The notes under the pieces were generated by a model. That model did no database searches. It worked only from the letters and a program-made list of their open reading frames with translations, and was not told where the DNA came from. Made by a program: the position numbers and the translations under genes. A stretch of DNA of 50,185 nucleotides from Actinomycetes bacterium (lineage in GTDB: Bacteria > Actinomycetota > Acidimicrobiia > Acidimicrobiales > GCA-2861595): the NCBI GenBank assembly GCA_023264975.1, contig JAHFUS010000027.1:1-50185 (forward strand), read 5' to 3'. Shown here in pieces: positions 1 through 6,746 of this stretch (within the stretch, counting starts at the first letter, position 1; every line of letters begins with the position of its first letter).

Positions 1-121
1 TGTCCTTGTCGGCCAGCACCTTGGTGATGGCGGCCGTGAGGGTCGTCTTGCCGTGGTCGATGTGGCCCATCGTGCCGATGTTGAGATGCGGCTTGTCCCG
101 GACGAACTGCTTCTTTGCCAA
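1..121 (-). CDS. tuf: Elongation factor Tu, N-terminal fragment (runs off window)
   Basis: EF-Tu is the GTPase that delivers aminoacyl-tRNA to the ribosome. Only the first 40 codons are present; the gene continues left of base 1. The start is a TTG at 119-121, followed by [16 protein letters not shown] and the P-loop GHIDHGKT at residues 19-26, which is diagnostic for EF-Tu. A GAGGG Shine-Dalgarno lies about 8 bases upstream on the minus strand. No in-frame ATG precedes the TTG closely, so the TTG start looks real. Two tRNA genes lie directly upstream in the same direction, the classical tRNA-tuf arrangement, so tRNA and tuf transcripts may be shared. The identification is certain; only the remainder of the protein is unseen. 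Confidence 0.97.
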   Translation of the reverse strand, partial: MAKKQFVRDKPHLNIGTMGHIDHGKTTLTAAITKVLADKD

Positions 122-206
122 CTGCGAACCCTCACTGCTCGGGAGGCCCTGCGGGCCTGCTGATCGTCTGTTTCCCCGGCGAGGGCCTACGGCCCCGTCG
201 GGCGAG

Positions 207-280
207 TAGCGGCGGTCGGACTCGAACCGACGACAACACGATTATGAGCCGTGTGCTCTGACCAACTGAGCTACGCCGCC
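207..280 (-). tRNA. tRNA-Met (anticodon CAT)
   Basis: A 74-base cloverleaf on the minus strand. The acceptor stem is GGCGGCG with CGCCGCT (one G-U pair), the D arm GCTC/GAGC, the anticodon stem CACGG/TCGTG around loop CTCATAA, and the T arm GTCGG/CCGAC around TTCGAGT. The discriminator base is A and CCA is not encoded. The anticodon is CAT. It has normal Watson-Crick pairing near the acceptor end and not the unpaired first position of initiator tRNA, so elongator Met is favoured; a lysidine-modified Ile tRNA cannot be excluded from sequence alone. Confidence 0.93.
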
Positions 281-309
281 AGGTGTGGCCTCCGACCTGC
301 CGGCCGGCG

Positions 310-382
310 AGCCCTCTGTGAGAATCGAACTCACGACACCAGCCTTACCATGGCTGTGCTCTGCCGACTGAGCTAAGAGGGC
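310..382 (-). tRNA. tRNA-Thr (anticodon GGT)
   Basis: A 73-base cloverleaf on the minus strand. The acceptor stem GCCCTCT/AGAGGGC is perfect, the anticodon stem CAGCC/GGCTG encloses loop ATGGTAA, and the T arm GTGAG/CTCAC encloses TTCGATT. The anticodon is GGT, reading ACC/ACT. CCA is not encoded. It lies 29 bases upstream of tRNA-Met and is transcribed toward tuf, the same tRNA-Thr/tRNA-tuf linkage known from many bacteria. Confidence 0.95.
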
Positions 383-436
383 GATGCTGCCCCCGGGCCG
401 GAGCCCGGGTCCGCAGCCTTCCGGCTGCGAGCGGCC

Positions 437-442
437 ATGATA
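437..442 (-). promoter_or_regulatory. Possible -10 box for the tRNA-Thr/tRNA-Met/tuf unit
   Basis: Minus-strand TATCAT lies about 55 bases upstream of tRNA-Thr. No convincing -35 box was seen. Between it and the tRNA are two GC-rich hairpins (GCAGCC/GGCTGC and CCGGGC/GCCCGG, roughly 386-431). They could be part of the 5' leader of the tRNA precursor. The assignment is tentative. Confidence 0.3.
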
Positions 443-449
443 GTTCGCC

Positions 450-1025
450 GTGCCCGGACCCTCGCCCCTCTTTGTCCGGCTGGCGACGCCGGACGACGCC
501 GAGGCGATCCGCGCCATCTACAACCGGGAGGTCACCGGCTCGACGGTCACCTTCGACCTTCGGCCCCGCAGCATCGAGGAGCAACGGAGGTGGCTCGACG
601 CCCACGCCGGCATCCATCCCGCCGTCGTGGCCGTCGACGGCGGGAGGGTGGTCGGGTTCGGTTCCCTGTCCCCCTACCGGGACCGTCCGGCCTACTCGAC
701 GACGGTCGAGGACTCGGTGTACGTGGACGCCGCCTGCCGTGGCCGGGGGGCGGGGCGGCTGCTCCTGTCGGAACTGGTGCGCCTGGCCGGGATGCACGGC
801 TTCCACACGGTGGTCGGGCGCATCGTCGGCGGGCACGAGGCGTCCATCGCCATGCACCGGGGCTGCGGGTTCGACCTGGTGGGCACCGAGCGGGAGGTGG
901 GCCGCAAGTTCGGGCGCTGGCTCGACGTCGTGGTGATGCAGCACCTGCTCGGCCCCGACGGCACCACCGCCCCGGTCCCCCGGCCACCGGTGCTCGACGT
1001 CCCCGATCCGCCCGCCGGCGCCTGA
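450..1025 (+). CDS. GNAT N-acetyltransferase, phosphinothricin-acetyltransferase-like
   Basis: A 191-residue GNAT enzyme that would transfer an acetyl group from acetyl-CoA to an amine. The acetyl-CoA pyrophosphate loop RGRGAG is at residues 97-102, preceded by EDSVYVDAAC as in the PAT/Bar and MddA subfamily (YVDxxxRGxGxG). The C-terminal GFDLVGTEREVGRKFGRW also matches that subfamily. These enzymes act on phosphinothricin, methionine sulfoximine or similar amino-acid analogues, but the substrate here cannot be read from sequence. The start is GTG at 450. There is no clear Shine-Dalgarno and a GATAGT lies just upstream, so the transcript may be leaderless. It is divergent from the tRNA-tuf unit. 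Nothing resembling a gene is seen in 1026-1126. Confidence 0.85.
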   Translation: MPGPSPLFVRLATPDDAEAIRAIYNREVTGSTVTFDLRPRSIEEQRRWLDAHAGIHPAVVAVDGGRVVGFGSLSPYRDRPAYSTTVEDSVYVDAACRGRGAGRLLLSELVRLAGMHGFHTVVGRIVGGHEASIAMHRGCGFDLVGTEREVGRKFGRWLDVVVMQHLLGPDGTTAPVPRPPVLDVPDPPAGA

Positions 1026-1126
1026 GCACCCCCTCGCGGCCAACCCTGGCGACCCCGCCGGCCGCCCGCGCTCCAACGCGACCCCTACATCCGTTCTGGC
1101 GGAGCCGAGGCCTGGCGGTCGGGCGG

Positions 1127-1915
1127 CTAGGCGGCGTGCGCGGCGTCGGCCGTGAGGAGCGCCATGAGGCGCTCCTGGGTGGAGCGGAAGGCCGGGTCGT
1201 CGACGATCGTCACCCGGTCGCGCGGTCGGGCGATCGGGATGCGGAGGGTCTCCACCACCGAGGGCGACGGCGGGTTGGCCATAACCACGATGCGGTCCGC
1301 CAGCAGCACGGCCTCGTCGATGCCGTGGGTCACCATGAGCACGGTCTCGGTCTCGGACTCGTGGGCCCACAGCTCCACCAGTTGCTGCTGGAGGCGGGCC
1401 CGGGTGAGGGCGTCAAGGGCACCGAAGGGCTCGTCGAGCAGCAGGAGCCGGGGCCTGACTGCGAAGGCGCGGGCCACGGCCGTGCGCTGCGCCATGCCGC
1501 CCGAAATCTGGGCCGGCCGCTTGTCGCGGTGCTCCCACAGGCCGACGGCGGTGAGGTAGCGCTCGACGATCTCGTCGGTGCGCCCCTTGGGCCGGTCGGG
1601 GCGGGCCGCCCTGGCCGCCTCCCGCACGTTGGCCAGCAGGCTGAGGCGGGGCAGCAACGAGTAGTTCTGGAACACCATGGCCCGGTCGGGGCCCGGACCG
1701 TCGATCACCTTGGCGTCGAGGAGGATCCGCCCCGCGTCCGGCTGCTGGAGTCCGGCGACCAGGTTCAACAGGGTCGACTTCCCGCACCCCGAGTGGCCGA
1801 TGAGCGAGACGAACTCGCCCTGCTCGACCGTGAGGTCGACGCCTCGCAGGACCTCCTGGTACGGGCCCTTCTTGCGCTGGAAGCCTTTGCGCAGCCCTTC
1901 TATGACCAACGTCAT
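1127..1915 (-). CDS. nrtD: ABC transporter ATPase, nitrate/sulfonate/taurine type
   Basis: The 262-residue ATPase that powers the importer encoded with the two genes upstream. Walker A GHSGCGKS is at residues 40-47, the Q-loop Gln at 83, the signature ISGGMAQR at 137-144, Walker B LLLLDEP at 157-163 and the H-loop His at 197. The fold and the DRAMVFQ and DEPFGALDALTR stretches are typical of the NrtD/SsuB/TauB group. The signature reads ISGGMAQR rather than the usual LSGGMxQR, a mild variation. The ATG at 1915 overlaps (ATGA) the stop of a 25-codon frame that fills the gap to the permease gene. Nitrate specificity is inferred from the binding protein; bicarbonate or sulfonate are alternatives. 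Confidence 0.9.
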   Translation of the reverse strand: MTLVIEGLRKGFQRKKGPYQEVLRGVDLTVEQGEFVSLIGHSGCGKSTLLNLVAGLQQPDAGRILLDAKVIDGPGPDRAMVFQNYSLLPRLSLLANVREAARAARPDRPKGRTDEIVERYLTAVGLWEHRDKRPAQISGGMAQRTAVARAFAVRPRLLLLDEPFGALDALTRARLQQQLVELWAHESETETVLMVTHGIDEAVLLADRIVVMANPPSPSVVETLRIPIARPRDRVTIVDDPAFRSTQERLMALLTADAAHAA

Positions 1916-1989
1916 CCCGGGCCGCCAATTCGCATGGAACGTCCTCTTGGGCCGCCAATTCGCATGGAACGTCCTCCCGGGCCGTTCAT
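1912..1989 (-). CDS. Junction mini-ORF with decapeptide repeat (nrtB-nrtD)
   Basis: A 25-residue frame exactly bridging permease and ATPase. Its ATG overlaps the permease stop (ATGA) and its TGA overlaps the ATPase start (ATGA). It begins MNGPGGRS and then contains two near-identical MRIGGPxGRS units, the last truncated to MRIGGPG. Each repeat holds a strong ribosome-binding sequence (GGGAGG or AGAGG) seven to eight bases before an ATG, so the region offers repeated initiation sites. Whether the peptide itself matters or only passage or re-initiation of ribosomes is unknown. Its first 27 bases are related to the repeated elements at 31257-31396 and 46991-47131. It may be no protein gene at all; confidence refers to translation being likely. 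Confidence 0.45.
   Translation of the reverse strand: MNGPGGRSMRIGGPRGRSMRIGGPG
1917..1976 (-). repeat. Tandem 30-bp direct repeat, two copies
   Basis: Two adjacent 30-base units (1917-1946 and 1947-1976) differ at only two bases, and a third partial copy of the outer edge continues to about 1983. The period is a multiple of three, so the reading frame of the mini-ORF is kept. The repeat carries a Shine-Dalgarno and ATG, so it duplicates a translation-initiation site between two transporter genes. Confidence 0.9.
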
Positions 1990-2867
1990 GCCTGCACCTC
2001 CTCGAGGGCGACCCGGCGTCCGAGGCGCAGGAAGCCCACGTCCAGGAGCAGGCCGAGTGAGCCGATTATGAGAATGGCGGCGGTGACGGCGGCCATGTCG
2101 GCGGTGTTGTAGGACTCCCACACGAACCCGCCGATCCCCGCGCCGCCGGACAACATCTCGACGGCCACGATCACCATCCAGGCGATGCCCATCGACTGGC
2201 GCAGGCCGGTGACGACCGACGGGAGCGCGTTGGGCAGCAGGACGTGGCGCAGGTAGGCCATGCGCCCGAACTGGAAGACCAGGGCGACGTTGCGCTGGTC
2301 GCGGGGGATGGCGCCGGCGCCGGCGGCCGTGTTGAGCACGGTGGGCCACAGGGCGGTGATGAAGATGACGAAGACAGCCGCCTTGCCCGGGTTCTTGGTG
2401 ATGATCAGCCAGATTGGGAACCACGCCAGGGGCGACACGGGGCGCAGCAGCTGCACCACCGGATTTCCGGCCTGCCAGCCCCGCTTGGTGGCCCCGATGA
2501 ACAGACCGAGCGGGATGCCCACCAGCGCCGCCATCGTGAAGCCGGTGAACACCCGCTGGAGCGAGATGAGGACGTGGCGGCCAACGCCCTTGTCGTTGGG
2601 GCCGTTGTCGTAGAAGGGGTTCGACAGCAGGTGCCAGAGTTCGCGCAGACCCTCGGCGGGTGACGGCAGGTCGGGGCTCAGCGCCGAGCCCAGCTGCCAC
2701 AGCGCGCCGAGCACAGCCAGGCCCACGAGGGCCCAGCCCATGGCCCGCAGGCGCTCGACACCGCCACCGCTCGGACGGCGGATCGCCGAAAGCGCAGTCG
2801 GTTCGCGGAGGACGTCGGGTGGAGTCGCCTGCTCGGTGTCGAGAGGCGCGCCGGTGGTGATCGTCAC
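1986..2867 (-). CDS. nrtB: ABC transporter permease, nitrate/sulfonate type
   Basis: The 293-residue membrane subunit of the importer, with about six transmembrane segments starting near residue 43. The segment LPNALPSVVTGLRQSMGIAW is the cytoplasmic EAA loop that contacts the ATPase and is typical of the NrtB/SsuC/TauC family. The frame is open further upstream, but I take the GTG at 2867 because it overlaps the stop of nrtA by GTGA and leaves a family-typical N terminus. The first 40 or so residues are a hydrophilic, Pro-rich cytoplasmic tail. The gene is translationally coupled to nrtA upstream, and its own stop overlaps the ATG of the junction mini-ORF. Confidence 0.9.
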   Translation of the reverse strand: MTITTGAPLDTEQATPPDVLREPTALSAIRRPSGGGVERLRAMGWALVGLAVLGALWQLGSALSPDLPSPAEGLRELWHLLSNPFYDNGPNDKGVGRHVLISLQRVFTGFTMAALVGIPLGLFIGATKRGWQAGNPVVQLLRPVSPLAWFPIWLIITKNPGKAAVFVIFITALWPTVLNTAAGAGAIPRDQRNVALVFQFGRMAYLRHVLLPNALPSVVTGLRQSMGIAWMVIVAVEMLSGGAGIGGFVWESYNTADMAAVTAAILIIGSLGLLLDVGFLRLGRRVALEEVQA

Positions 2868-4126
2868 CTGCGCTTCACCTCCTCCTCGGGTTTGGCGGGG
2901 TCGAAGGTGACCCCGTCCAGCTTCACCTCGAACGGCGACATGTCGTCGTCCGGGACGTCGATCTTCTCGGCCGCGGCGACGTTCTCGTAGACGTCCTTGA
3001 GGATGATCGAGTCGGCCAGCTGCATGTACGGCGGGGCCTCCTTGAGCAGCCCGAACCGCTGGTACTGGGCCATGAACCACACAGCGTGGGCCCGCCGGGG
3101 AGCGTTGGTCCTGCCGTCGCGGAAGAACACCATCTGGTCACCCTTGTACGTCCTTTGCGGCAACCCGGCGCCGAGGTCGTAGGTGCCGGCGAGGCGGCCG
3201 GCGATGTCGGCCGCCGGCGCGTTCACGTAGTTCGGCCCTCCCAGGACTTCAGCGGCCTTGGGGCGGTTGGCGAAGTCGTCCAGCCACTTGCTCGCCTGCA
3301 GGATCGCTCCCATCAGGTCCTTGAGCACGTCCGGTTGCTCGGTGGCGAACTTCTCGCTGACCACCAGCGCCTTCTCGGGGTGGTTCAACCAGAGGTCCTG
3401 GGTGGTGAGGTGGGTGAACCCGATCCCCTGCTGCACGGCCACCGCGTTCCAGGGCTCGCCCACGCAGTACCCGTCCATGGCCCCGGCCTTCATGTTGGCC
3501 ACCATCTGGGGCGGGGGGATCGCGATGATCTTGATCTTCGACGTGTCGGCCTTCGTCGCCTTGAGCCAGTACCGCAGCCACGTGTCGTGGGTGCCTCCCG
3601 GGTAGGTCATGGCCAGGGTGGGCTCCTTGGACTCGAGCGCCGCCTTGGCCCTCGCCAGGTCGCCGTAGCCGACGGAGGCGAAGTCCTTGTTCAAGGTGAT
3701 GGCCTGGCCGTTGTTGTTGAGCATCATGGCGATCTTGAGCGCCGTGCCCTGCCCGCTGACCCCTGTGGCTACCGAGTACGGCATGCTCGACAAGCAGTGG
3801 GCGCCGTCGAGGCCGTTGTTGAGCAGGTTGTCCCGCGTGGCGGGCCACGAGGCCTGCTTCTCGATCGTCACGTCGAGGTCGCGCTCGGTGAAGTACCCGA
3901 GTTCCTTGGCCATCACGATCGACGCGCAGTCGGTGAGGGCGATGAAGCCGAGCTTCACCTTCCTCGGCGCCACGGAAGAGCGTGCGGTCGTGGCCGCCGG
4001 GCCGCTGGCCGTCGTATCAGTCGTGGCCGACTTGGAGTCGTCCTTTCCGCAGGCGGCCAGGAGGCCGGCAAGGCTCGGCGCGATGACGGCAGCGCCACCC
4101 GCTTTTAAAAAGTCCCGTCGGTGCAT
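2864..4126 (-). CDS. nrtA: Nitrate/bicarbonate-type ABC substrate-binding lipoprotein
   Basis: A 420-residue extracytoplasmic binding protein of the NrtA/CmpA family. The N terminus MHRRDFLKAGG is a twin-arginine signal and is followed by a lipobox ending LAAC, so it should be Tat-exported and lipid-anchored. LGFIALTDCASIVMAKELGYF, split here as LGFIALTDCAS and MAKELGYF, is the family's ligand-site start. The C-terminal FFRDGRTNAPRRAHAVWF and LLKEAP elements match NrtA/CmpA rather than sulfonate binders. The likely ligand is nitrate, with bicarbonate, cyanate or another anion possible. No nitrate reductase lies in the window to confirm this. The ATG at 4126 is six bases after a TAGCTT -10 box, so the message is probably leaderless. 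Confidence 0.9.
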   Translation of the reverse strand: MHRRDFLKAGGAAVIAPSLAGLLAACGKDDSKSATTDTTASGPAATTARSSVAPRKVKLGFIALTDCASIVMAKELGYFTERDLDVTIEKQASWPATRDNLLNNGLDGAHCLSSMPYSVATGVSGQGTALKIAMMLNNNGQAITLNKDFASVGYGDLARAKAALESKEPTLAMTYPGGTHDTWLRYWLKATKADTSKIKIIAIPPPQMVANMKAGAMDGYCVGEPWNAVAVQQGIGFTHLTTQDLWLNHPEKALVVSEKFATEQPDVLKDLMGAILQASKWLDDFANRPKAAEVLGGPNYVNAPAADIAGRLAGTYDLGAGLPQRTYKGDQMVFFRDGRTNAPRRAHAVWFMAQYQRFGLLKEAPPYMQLADSIILKDVYENVAAAEKIDVPDDDMSPFEVKLDGVTFDPAKPEEEVKRR

Positions 4127-4132
4127 GACCTG

Positions 4133-4138
4133 AAGCTA
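4133..4138 (-). promoter_or_regulatory. -10 box of the nrtABD operon (leaderless)
   Basis: Minus-strand TAGCTT ends six bases before the nrtA ATG. That spacing places the transcript start at or next to the ATG. There is no Shine-Dalgarno upstream of the ATG. Confidence 0.55.
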
Positions 4139-4145
4139 GAGAGGC

Positions 4146-4156
4146 CCGGTCACCGG
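4146..4156. promoter_or_regulatory. Candidate operator of nrtABD
   Basis: CCGGTCACCGG is a near-perfect 11-base inverted repeat centred 15 bases upstream of the TAGCTT box. It lies where a regulator would block or contact RNA polymerase. The regulator is not identified. In a GC-rich genome such short palindromes also arise by chance. Confidence 0.3.
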
Positions 4157-4283
4157 TCCGTTTCCCGCCGGTTCCCGCCCTGTGACCATCCCCGCGCTTT
4201 CGAGTACAGGTGCAGGTGCGTGCCCGGAAACATCTTTACGACTTCTTCCCGATCGACCGCCCCATGGAACGGGTCAACCCCGG

Positions 4284-4578
4284 TCAGGCCAACTCGACCC
4301 ACCCGTACGTGCTGCAGAGGCCGGCCATGTTGATGAGGATGAAGGCGGCGATGATGACGAACACGAGCCGGCGGCGCCACCCGCGCACCAGGCGGCCGCC
4401 GGCCGCCGGCGCCGGCATGTACCAGCCGGGGAACGGTGGAGGGTCGCCCGGCGGAACAAGGTCCCAAAAGCACACGGCATCGTCGCCCACGACCGTGTCG
4501 GGGTCGGCCGACATCGCCAGGCCGGCCAACTCATCGTCGGCCACCGCCATCGGCTCGACGGCGGGCGGTGTTTCCACG
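4284..4578 (-). CDS. Small membrane-anchored protein of unknown function
   Basis: About 97 residues. An acidic N-terminal half (DDELAGLAMSADPDTV) is followed by FWDLVPPG and FPGWYMPAP, an Arg-rich stretch, and one C-terminal transmembrane segment, RRLVFVIIAAFILINMAG, ending STYGWVELA. The topology would be N-inside with a short outer tail. I do not recognise a family with known function. The start is uncertain: GTG at 4578 and ATG at 4550 are both possible and neither has a good Shine-Dalgarno. The gene stands alone between nrtA and tRNA-Tyr, same strand. The 145 bases between it and the nrtA promoter hold nothing else recognisable. Confidence 0.6.
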
Positions 4579-4766
4579 TGAACGACGGTACAAGGGTGCG
4601 GGCCGTTACGGGTGACGACCCGTGCTTCGAAGGGGCGGAGGATCGCCGGCGCCCCGGGGAGGACCTCCTTCCCCGCGCTGCACCCGTCCACGCACGGTGT
4701 GCGCCGGCGGCCGCTCGGTCCGAAGGGATCCAGGACGTCTCGTGCGTCGACTCACCCCTTGCGCAA

Positions 4767-4789
4767 CCCCTCCCGGGCCCCGGGAGGGG
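4767..4789 (-). terminator. Stem-loop after tRNA-Tyr
   Basis: CCCCTCCCG and CGGGAGGGG form a perfect nine-base-pair stem around GGCCC, about 20 bases past the 3' end of tRNA-Tyr in its direction of transcription. It is followed by only a weak T stretch, so it is a terminator-like hairpin rather than a textbook intrinsic terminator. Confidence 0.5.
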
Positions 4790-4809
4790 GTCTTCGCACC
4801 TGGTTCCAC

Positions 4810-4894
4810 TGGTGGACCGGGGAGGATTTGAACCTCCGTAGGCTGTGCCGGCAGATTTACAGTCTGCTCCCTTTGGCCGCTCGGGCACCGATCC
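4810..4894 (-). tRNA. tRNA-Tyr (anticodon GTA)
   Basis: An 85-base class II tRNA with a long variable arm on the minus strand. Acceptor GGATCGG pairs with CCGGTCC (one G-U), the anticodon loop TGTAAAT gives anticodon GTA, and the T arm is GGAGG/CCTCC around TTCAAAT. The discriminator is A and the CCA end is encoded (4810-4812), unlike the other two tRNAs in this window. Confidence 0.95.
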
Positions 4895-4907
4895 CTGTGG
4901 GTGGATG

Positions 4908-4913
4908 AGGATA
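4908..4913 (-). promoter_or_regulatory. -10 box of tRNA-Tyr
   Basis: Minus-strand TATCCT lies 13 bases upstream of the tRNA-Tyr 5' end. It overlaps the -10 box of yajQ on the other strand by two bases, so the two promoters are back to back and probably mutually exclusive in occupancy. Confidence 0.5.
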
Positions 4914-4917
4914 GCGT
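4912..4917 (+). promoter_or_regulatory. -10 box of yajQ (leaderless)
   Basis: TAGCGT lies six bases before the GTG start of yajQ and no Shine-Dalgarno is present, so a leaderless transcript is expected. Confidence 0.5.
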
Positions 4918-4923
4918 TCAGCC

Positions 4924-5412
4924 GTGCCCACCTTCGATGTCGTTTCCGAGGTGGACATGCAAGAGGTCCGCAACGCGGTCGATCAGGCCGGCCGCGAGCT
5001 CACCACCCGGTTCGACTTCAAGGACACCGGGTCGAGCGTGGAGCTGTCCGGTCAGGAGCTGCGGCTGGAGTCCGCCACCGAGGACCGCCTGCGGGCGGTC
5101 CTGCAGGTGGTGGAGGAGAAGCTGGTGAAGCGGAGCGTCTCGCTGAAGGCGCTCGACCGCGGCAAGCCCGAGGAGGGGTCGCGGGGCGCCATGCGCCAGA
5201 CGGTCACCCTCAACGCCGGCATCTCGTCGGACAACGCCCGCAAGCTCAACAAGTTCATCAAGGAGCTCGGACTCAAGGGCGTGTCGTCACAGACCCAGGG
5301 CGAGCAACTGCGGGTGTCGGGGAAGAAGCGGGACGACCTCCAGGCCGTCATCGCCGCCCTCAAGGCCGGGGACTTCGGCATCCCGCTGCAATTCAGCAAC
5401 TTCCGCGACTGA
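4924..5412 (+). CDS. yajQ: YajQ-family nucleotide/c-di-GMP-binding protein
   Basis: A 162-residue protein, the usual length for the UPF0234/YajQ family. The N-terminal FDVVSEVDMQEVRNAVDQA, the central RQTVTLNAGISSDNARKLNK and the C-terminal FGIPLQFSNFRD are all family hallmarks. Members have two ferredoxin-like domains. Some bind cyclic di-GMP and act with a transcription factor; others have been reported to bind nucleic acid. The GTG start at 4924 gives the standard MPTFDV N terminus. A GGDEF diguanylate cyclase lies 18 kb away in the window, but nothing in the sequence ties the two together. It is monocistronic. Confidence 0.95.
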   Translation: MPTFDVVSEVDMQEVRNAVDQAGRELTTRFDFKDTGSSVELSGQELRLESATEDRLRAVLQVVEEKLVKRSVSLKALDRGKPEEGSRGAMRQTVTLNAGISSDNARKLNKFIKELGLKGVSSQTQGEQLRVSGKKRDDLQAVIAALKAGDFGIPLQFSNFRD

Positions 5413-5435
5413 GCGCCCTTCCGCCCCGGGTCAGG

Positions 5436-6746
5436 CTAGGAGTCGTTCTCCGCGGTGGGGAGCAGGCTCGACGGGGTCAGCGGGGCCAGGATGGCGGCGG
5501 CGCGGGCCACCGCGTCGGCCTGCTCCTGGAGCAGGGCCTGCTGACGGCGTGACGCCCGCGACCAGTTGAACTCGGTGGCCGCCACCATGGCTTCCGCCTC
5601 GGCCAGGCGGAGCGCGCCCCCTGACGGGTTCACGGACGACGCCCACAGCAGCTGGCCGGCCGGCGGGCCCGCCGGTCCCGGGAAGGGCCCGGCCCGGCCG
5701 TCGGCCAGGCGCCGGGTGATGCCGGTGGCCACTAGGGCACGGGGGCGGCTCTCCAGCGCGGCCACCAGTTGCGGAACGGCAGCCAGCGCGTCACGGAGCC
5801 ACTGGTCGAGCGTGGCCTTCGGATCGGCGGCCGGCAGCACGGTGCCCACCGGTACGGGCCGGGCCACGTAGGTGACGGTGCGGCTCTTTCCCTTCCCGCT
5901 GGTGACCGCCCGCGCCGGAGCCGGATGGATCTCGAAGTGGACGTGCGGGCTCCCACCTTTGGCGTTGCCCGAGTCGCCCACGTAGCCCACCACCTCGCCG
6001 AGCGAGACCTCCTGCCCCTGCCGCTGGCCGGCGAAGGCACTGAGGTGGGCCAGGTAGTAGTAGGTGCCGTCGACCTGGTACACGTACGCGGCCAGCCCGC
6101 CCGAGCCGCCCTGGGCCAACTTCAGGGTGCCCTCGGCGGGGGCGCGCACCGGCGTGCCGGTGACGGCGAAGATGTCGGTGCCCTGGTGGAAGTGGAACTC
6201 GGGCGTGTACCGGGGGAACAGCCAGTCGTGGCTGAACCGGGCGACGCCGGCCACCGGGAAGCGGCCGAACCCGGCGCTGATCGCCTCCTCGCGCGACATG
6301 CCGAGCTGCTCGAGGGGCGCGAGGGCGGTCAGGAGGCGCTCCGTGCCGTTGGGCGCAGACCGGCGCACCGAGTTGATCACCCGGCGGATGTCGGAAGGGA
6401 CCTCGCCCGGCGACGGCGACTCCACGCCGTCGCCCACCTCGGGCGTCGGGCCCGGGGCGGTCGACGGCGTCGTCGTCGGCAGCGACGCCGTGTCGGGCGG
6501 CGCAGTGGCCGGGGGGGTGGTCTCGAGCGGCCCGGCGTCGGTCGTCGCGGTGGTCTCCGCCTCCGGCGTCGACGCGGGCGGCGGGTCCGCCGTGGTCGTA
6601 CTGGTCGCGGCGGCCTGGCCCCGGGCCGGGACACCGGACGAACCCATCGTCATCGCCAGTGCCACGGCGGCAGCCGCCGCCGCGACGGTCCTCGATGGGA
6701 TCAGCTTCGACCGGTTGCCGGACGCGCCGGCGGCTAGGTGCGCCAT
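5436..6746 (-). CDS. Secreted M23 (LytM) metallopeptidase
   Basis: A 436-residue exported cell-wall hydrolase or hydrolase regulator. It has an Ala-rich signal peptide (about residues 15-48), a Thr/Pro/Glu-rich low-complexity linker (about 49-115), and an M23 peptidase domain. The Zn ligands are intact: H187 and D191 in HQGTD, and H268/H270 in HVH, with H234 in HLS. It should therefore be an active peptidoglycan endopeptidase rather than a degenerate EnvC/NlpD-type activator. The roughly 140 residues after the domain are Ala-rich and have no recognisable fold. The ATG at 6746 lies inside the 3' end of htpX (13-base overlap), so translation is coupled. It is the last gene of the acs run. Confidence 0.9.
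   Translation of the reverse strand: MAHLAAGASGNRSKLIPSRTVAAAAAAVALAMTMGSSGVPARGQAAATSTTTADPPPASTPEAETTATTDAGPLETTPPATAPPDTASLPTTTPSTAPGPTPEVGDGVESPSPGEVPSDIRRVINSVRRSAPNGTERLLTALAPLEQLGMSREEAISAGFGRFPVAGVARFSHDWLFPRYTPEFHFHQGTDIFAVTGTPVRAPAEGTLKLAQGGSGGLAAYVYQVDGTYYYLAHLSAFAGQRQGQEVSLGEVVGYVGDSGNAKGGSPHVHFEIHPAPARAVTSGKGKSRTVTYVARPVPVGTVLPAADPKATLDQWLRDALAAVPQLVAALESRPRALVATGITRRLADGRAGPFPGPAGPPAGQLLWASSVNPSGGALRLAEAEAMVAATEFNWSRASRRQQALLQEQADAVARAAAILAPLTPSSLLPTAENDS

Noticed and set aside
1986-3080. Longer nrtB beginning at 3080
   Set aside because: The extra N terminus is an Arg/Gly-rich shadow of nrtA; the GTGA-overlapping start at 2867 gives the family-typical protein.
4100-4112. TTTTTAAAAG in nrtA, which contains the slippery heptamer T-TTA-AAA in the right frame
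   Set aside because: It lies in the conserved Tat signal (DFLKAGG); the -1 frame ends without producing anything sensible and no downstream stimulatory structure was apparent.
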